In this document: positions 6,928-8,404 of the stretch, one piece after another
How positions within the stretch are numbered: the stretch's first letter is position 1
How the letters are laid out: each line of letters starts with the position of its first letter
Source: Lachnoclostridium sp. UBA7097
GTDB lineage: Bacteria; Bacillota; Clostridia; Lachnospirales; Lachnospiraceae
Assembly (NCBI GenBank): GCA_002499945.1
Contig: DKYP01000079.1
Span: forward strand, 1 to 8,404
Direction: 5' to 3'
Length of the DNA stretch: 8,404 bases
The notes under the pieces: model-generated
What the model saw: only the letters and a program-made list of their open reading frames with translations
Databases searched by the model: none
Told to the model about the DNA's origin: nothing
Position numbers and translations under genes: made by a program

Positions 6928-7668
6928 ATGAAAAACCTTATAAAAGCGGAATTATTCCTGTTTTCTAAATCTCTGGTTTTTAAAATATTGTTGTTTTTTT
7001 CATTTATTACAGGGGTGTTCAGTTATGTAACTGGTATTTTTGGTGTAACTAATGCAAGGACTATTGGAATTGATGAAGTTATTGCATACCAGGTAATGCC
7101 ATTTTTTAATATGGTATTTGGAGGTACATTTGCATCAGCTTTTATATGTGGCGGATTTAAAAGACAGACATATGGGCTTTCTTTATCAAGTGGCAATACA
7201 CGTTTACATATATTTTTTGCGAAGTTTATAGTATTATCTTTAGGAATGTTTTTATTATCAATGCCAGCGGCGGCTGTTCCTTTTGCTGTGGTATTGTTTA
7301 ATGGTACTATAAATCCAGGCGGGGGCATTAATTATATTTTGATGCGTTTAATATATGCTTTAATAGGATTTATGGTGCAATGTACAATTGTTATTTTTAT
7401 AGATGTTATTGTTAAAAAGGGGACTATGGCAAATATTATTGGTATAAGTTTTACATATGCATCATTAATTTTAAATGCAAATCCGGATTTTTATGTAGGG
7501 CCTGTAATAGGACCTTATGTCAGGTATACATATTTGTACCAGCTTGAAATGTTTATGTTATGTGATAATAGTTTTTCAGATGCCTTGTATCTGGCAGTTA
7601 CGGTTTTAACCTTTATAGTATTATTATCTCTTTCTGCCTGGATTTTTGTTAAAAGTGAATTAAAATAA
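6928..7668 (+). CDS. ABC-2 type permease, LanG-like
   Basis: A 246-residue membrane protein with about six helices, the third gene of the exporter operon. It starts 10 bases after the previous stop, with GGGGGA (6917-6922) 5 bases before the ATG. It resembles the preceding permease along its whole length, including the N-terminal NLIKAELF and SKSLVFKIL, FGGTFASAFI, and the C-terminal LTFIVLLSLSAW with a KSELK end. The pair probably arose by tandem duplication and then diverged, as usual for LanEG. The loop between helices 5 and 6 is longer and Pro/Gly-rich (about residues 183-197: NANPDFYVGPVIGPY). No clear terminator follows, so some read-through into the next gene is possible. Confidence 0.88.
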   Translation: MKNLIKAELFLFSKSLVFKILLFFSFITGVFSYVTGIFGVTNARTIGIDEVIAYQVMPFFNMVFGGTFASAFICGGFKRQTYGLSLSSGNTRLHIFFAKFIVLSLGMFLLSMPAAAVPFAVVLFNGTINPGGGINYILMRLIYALIGFMVQCTIVIFIDVIVKKGTMANIIGISFTYASLILNANPDFYVGPVIGPYVRYTYLYQLEMFMLCDNSFSDALYLAVTVLTFIVLLSLSAWIFVKSELK

Positions 7669-7675
7669 CTGCTGA

Positions 7676-7704
7676 TTGATTAATAAAAATGGAAGTGGTA
7701 TAAT
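7676..7704 (+). promoter_or_regulatory. Extended -10 promoter of the MotA-like gene
   Basis: TTGATT (7676-7681), a 17-base spacer and a perfect TATAAT (7699-7704), preceded by TG-n at 7696-7698, make the best sigma-A promoter in the window. The start would be near 7711, about 30 bases before the ATG. It makes the MotA-like gene a unit of its own. Confidence 0.72.
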
Positions 7705-7740
7705 TTATCTAAGATTTTTAGGAAAACAGGAGGGATTAAT

Positions 7741-8214
7741 ATGTATATTCTGGCAGTAATAGGGGTTATCCTGGCTGTTTTATTAAATACAGTAGTATCG
7801 GAAAGTGGATTTGATACTGTAATGAGTTATCTTGATGCTGTAAGCATATTACAGTTTGCTGTTATAATAATCCCTATATTAGCGGCATCAGGGCTTTTAA
7901 AAGATTTTAATAATGCCCTGAAACTGGTTATTGGCAGGAAAAAGGCGGAAAGCATGTTACAATTAAAAAGGGCTAAGGAGGCAGTAAAACTTGTTGGAAA
8001 TACAAGCCTTGCTTCGGGCGCAATGGCAACGTGTTGTGGTTTTATAGTGAGTGTCCATAATTCCATAAGCAGTACAGGCATAGATATAGAGAAACTGGCA
8101 TTTGACTTTGCAGTATCTGTACTTACAACATTCTATGGATTAGTATTATACCTGCTTTTATTGCCTGTAAAATCAAAAATTGAAATTAAGATATCGGAAT
8201 TTATGCAGGACTAA
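7741..8214 (+). CDS. Short MotA/TolQ/ExbB-like membrane protein
   Basis: A 157-residue protein with four predicted helices (about 2-20, 35-53, 86-106, 121-141), the helix number of MotA. The strongest evidence is the last helix: FAVSVLTTFYGLVLYLLLLPVK matches the MotA hallmark of LTTFYG (128-133) followed by a proline at the helix end (Pro142). The basic segment after helix 2, LKDFNNALKLVIGRKK, also resembles the start of MotA's cytoplasmic domain. That domain is cut to about 33 residues, so the protein is a little over half the length of MotA (usually 250-290). In this family the protein forms a ring that carries ions with a MotB/ExbD/TolR partner; none is visible here. The start is firm: AGGAGGG (7728-7734) lies 6 bases before the ATG. 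A role in motility is not supported by context. Confidence 0.7.
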   Translation: MYILAVIGVILAVLLNTVVSESGFDTVMSYLDAVSILQFAVIIIPILAASGLLKDFNNALKLVIGRKKAESMLQLKRAKEAVKLVGNTSLASGAMATCCGFIVSVHNSISSTGIDIEKLAFDFAVSVLTTFYGLVLYLLLLPVKSKIEIKISEFMQD

Positions 8215-8238
8215 GCTGGTATATTCCAGATACTTACA

Positions 8239-8254
8239 ATATGGGGAATTAATG
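8239..8254 (+). other. Possible guide segment and left junction of the IscB-type element
   Basis: In IscB systems the guide is the 5' end of the omega RNA, and it comes from chromosomal DNA just left of the element. If the conserved structure starts at about 8255, the guide is roughly ATATGGGGAATTAATG. The exact boundary is not certain. It lies in the short gap after the MotA-like gene, so the natural target would be the same site in a strain lacking the element. Confidence 0.3.
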
Positions 8255-8404
8255 TCAACTACCCATCCCCTAAAGGGAATGGGCTTGTAAACAAGCCTAT
8301 GGCTGGCTAGCCTAAGCCTTAACTGGCTACGTTATGTAAGAATAGATAGTTACCTGCGGATGTAATGCCAAGTCCGCAGTTCTAAGGACAGTGGTTAAAC
8401 AGTT
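8255..8404 (+). ncRNA. HEARO-like RNA (IscB omega RNA), cut by the window end
   Basis: The segment has no gene but is full of stable stems. CCCAT-c-CCC (8262-8270) pairs with GGG-a-ATGGG (8275-8283) around a TAAA loop with one mismatch. GGCTTG-TAAA-CAAGCC (8282-8297) is perfect and shares two bases with the first. TAGCC/GGCTA (8308-8312, 8325-8329) and TAACT/AGTTA (8320-8324, 8348-8352) are alternative pairings. CTGCGGA/TCCGCAG (8354-8360, 8373-8379) is a 7-bp stem, and GTCC/GGAC (8372-8375, 8386-8389) follows. The opening TCAACTACCC, the hairpin series and the GGACAGTGG stretch fit my memory of the HEARO RNA, which precedes iscB and guides its nuclease. The iscB gene should begin just beyond the window. 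The alternative is an end of a tnpB-type IS605 element on the other strand. The family call is from memory, without a covariance search. Confidence 0.55.
8255..8404 (+). mobile_element. Left end of an IS200/IS605-related IscB-type element (partial)
   Basis: The same structured segment marks the left end of an element running out of the window. The sharp change from AT-rich coding style to GC-richer, hairpin-dense DNA after about 8252 supports inserted DNA. No transposase, nuclease gene or right end can be seen, so the element type depends on the RNA identification. Confidence 0.45.

Noticed and set aside
69..8214. CRISPR array, tRNA or rRNA
   Set aside because: No regularly spaced repeat-spacer units, cloverleaf or conserved rRNA segment was seen on either strand.
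8215..8229. CTGG/CCAG hairpin just after the MotA-like gene as a terminator
   Set aside because: Only four base pairs, with no T run after it.
8255..8404. Structured segment as the 5' end of a group II intron or a riboswitch
   Set aside because: It lacks the GTGYG start of group II introns and matches no riboswitch that I recognise. The series of TAAA-loop hairpins fits the HEARO type better.
8255..8404. Right end of a tnpB-type IS605 element on the minus strand
   Set aside because: Such ends also carry a GGGTAGTTGAC-like hairpin, so this is not excluded. The plus-strand order of hairpins and the GGACAGTGG stretch favour the IscB RNA. Sequence beyond the window would decide.

Overview
The window reads as an AT-rich Firmicute chromosome, most likely a gut Clostridium relative of the Lachnospiraceae type. 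The grounds are strong AGGAGG-type ribosome sites, sigma-A-like promoters, heavy use of AGG (Arg) and ATA (Ile) codons, and the protein families present. The genus cannot be fixed from the sequence alone.

Left part (1-2455): a six-helix membrane protein of unknown function is followed by a single-gene unit for a siroheme/[4Fe-4S] nitrite/sulfite reductase with its own promoter. Its four cluster cysteines are intact, and the substrate pocket carries a K-x-K pair, which favours sulfite over nitrite. No other sulfur or nitrogen genes are visible.

Middle part (2456-7668): two ABC export systems are transcribed divergently from a 348-base control region. On the minus strand is an 814-residue MacB-type fusion (ATPase plus FtsX-like permease) with an unusually long stretch between the ATPase and the first helix. 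On the plus strand is a three-gene operon of LanFEG/BcrAB type: an ATPase with a glutamate in place of the Q-loop glutamine, then two paralogous ABC-2 permeases. Both systems belong to classes that commonly protect Firmicutes against antimicrobial peptides. The control region holds three TACTACT heptamers one helical turn apart, a promoter on each strand and, in the minus-strand leader, a possible 24-codon peptide. That peptide's Pro-stop end lies inside two mutually exclusive hairpins followed by a T-rich tract. This looks like a transcription attenuator and is the best candidate here for undescribed regulation. No regulator or histidine kinase gene lies in the window.

Right part (7669-8404): a strong extended -10 promoter drives a 157-residue MotA/TolQ/ExbB-like protein, about half the normal MotA length and without a visible MotB partner. 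The last 150 bases contain no gene but a dense set of hairpins resembling the HEARO/omega RNA found in front of iscB in IS200/IS605-related elements. The window ends inside it, so the nuclease gene expected next is not visible.
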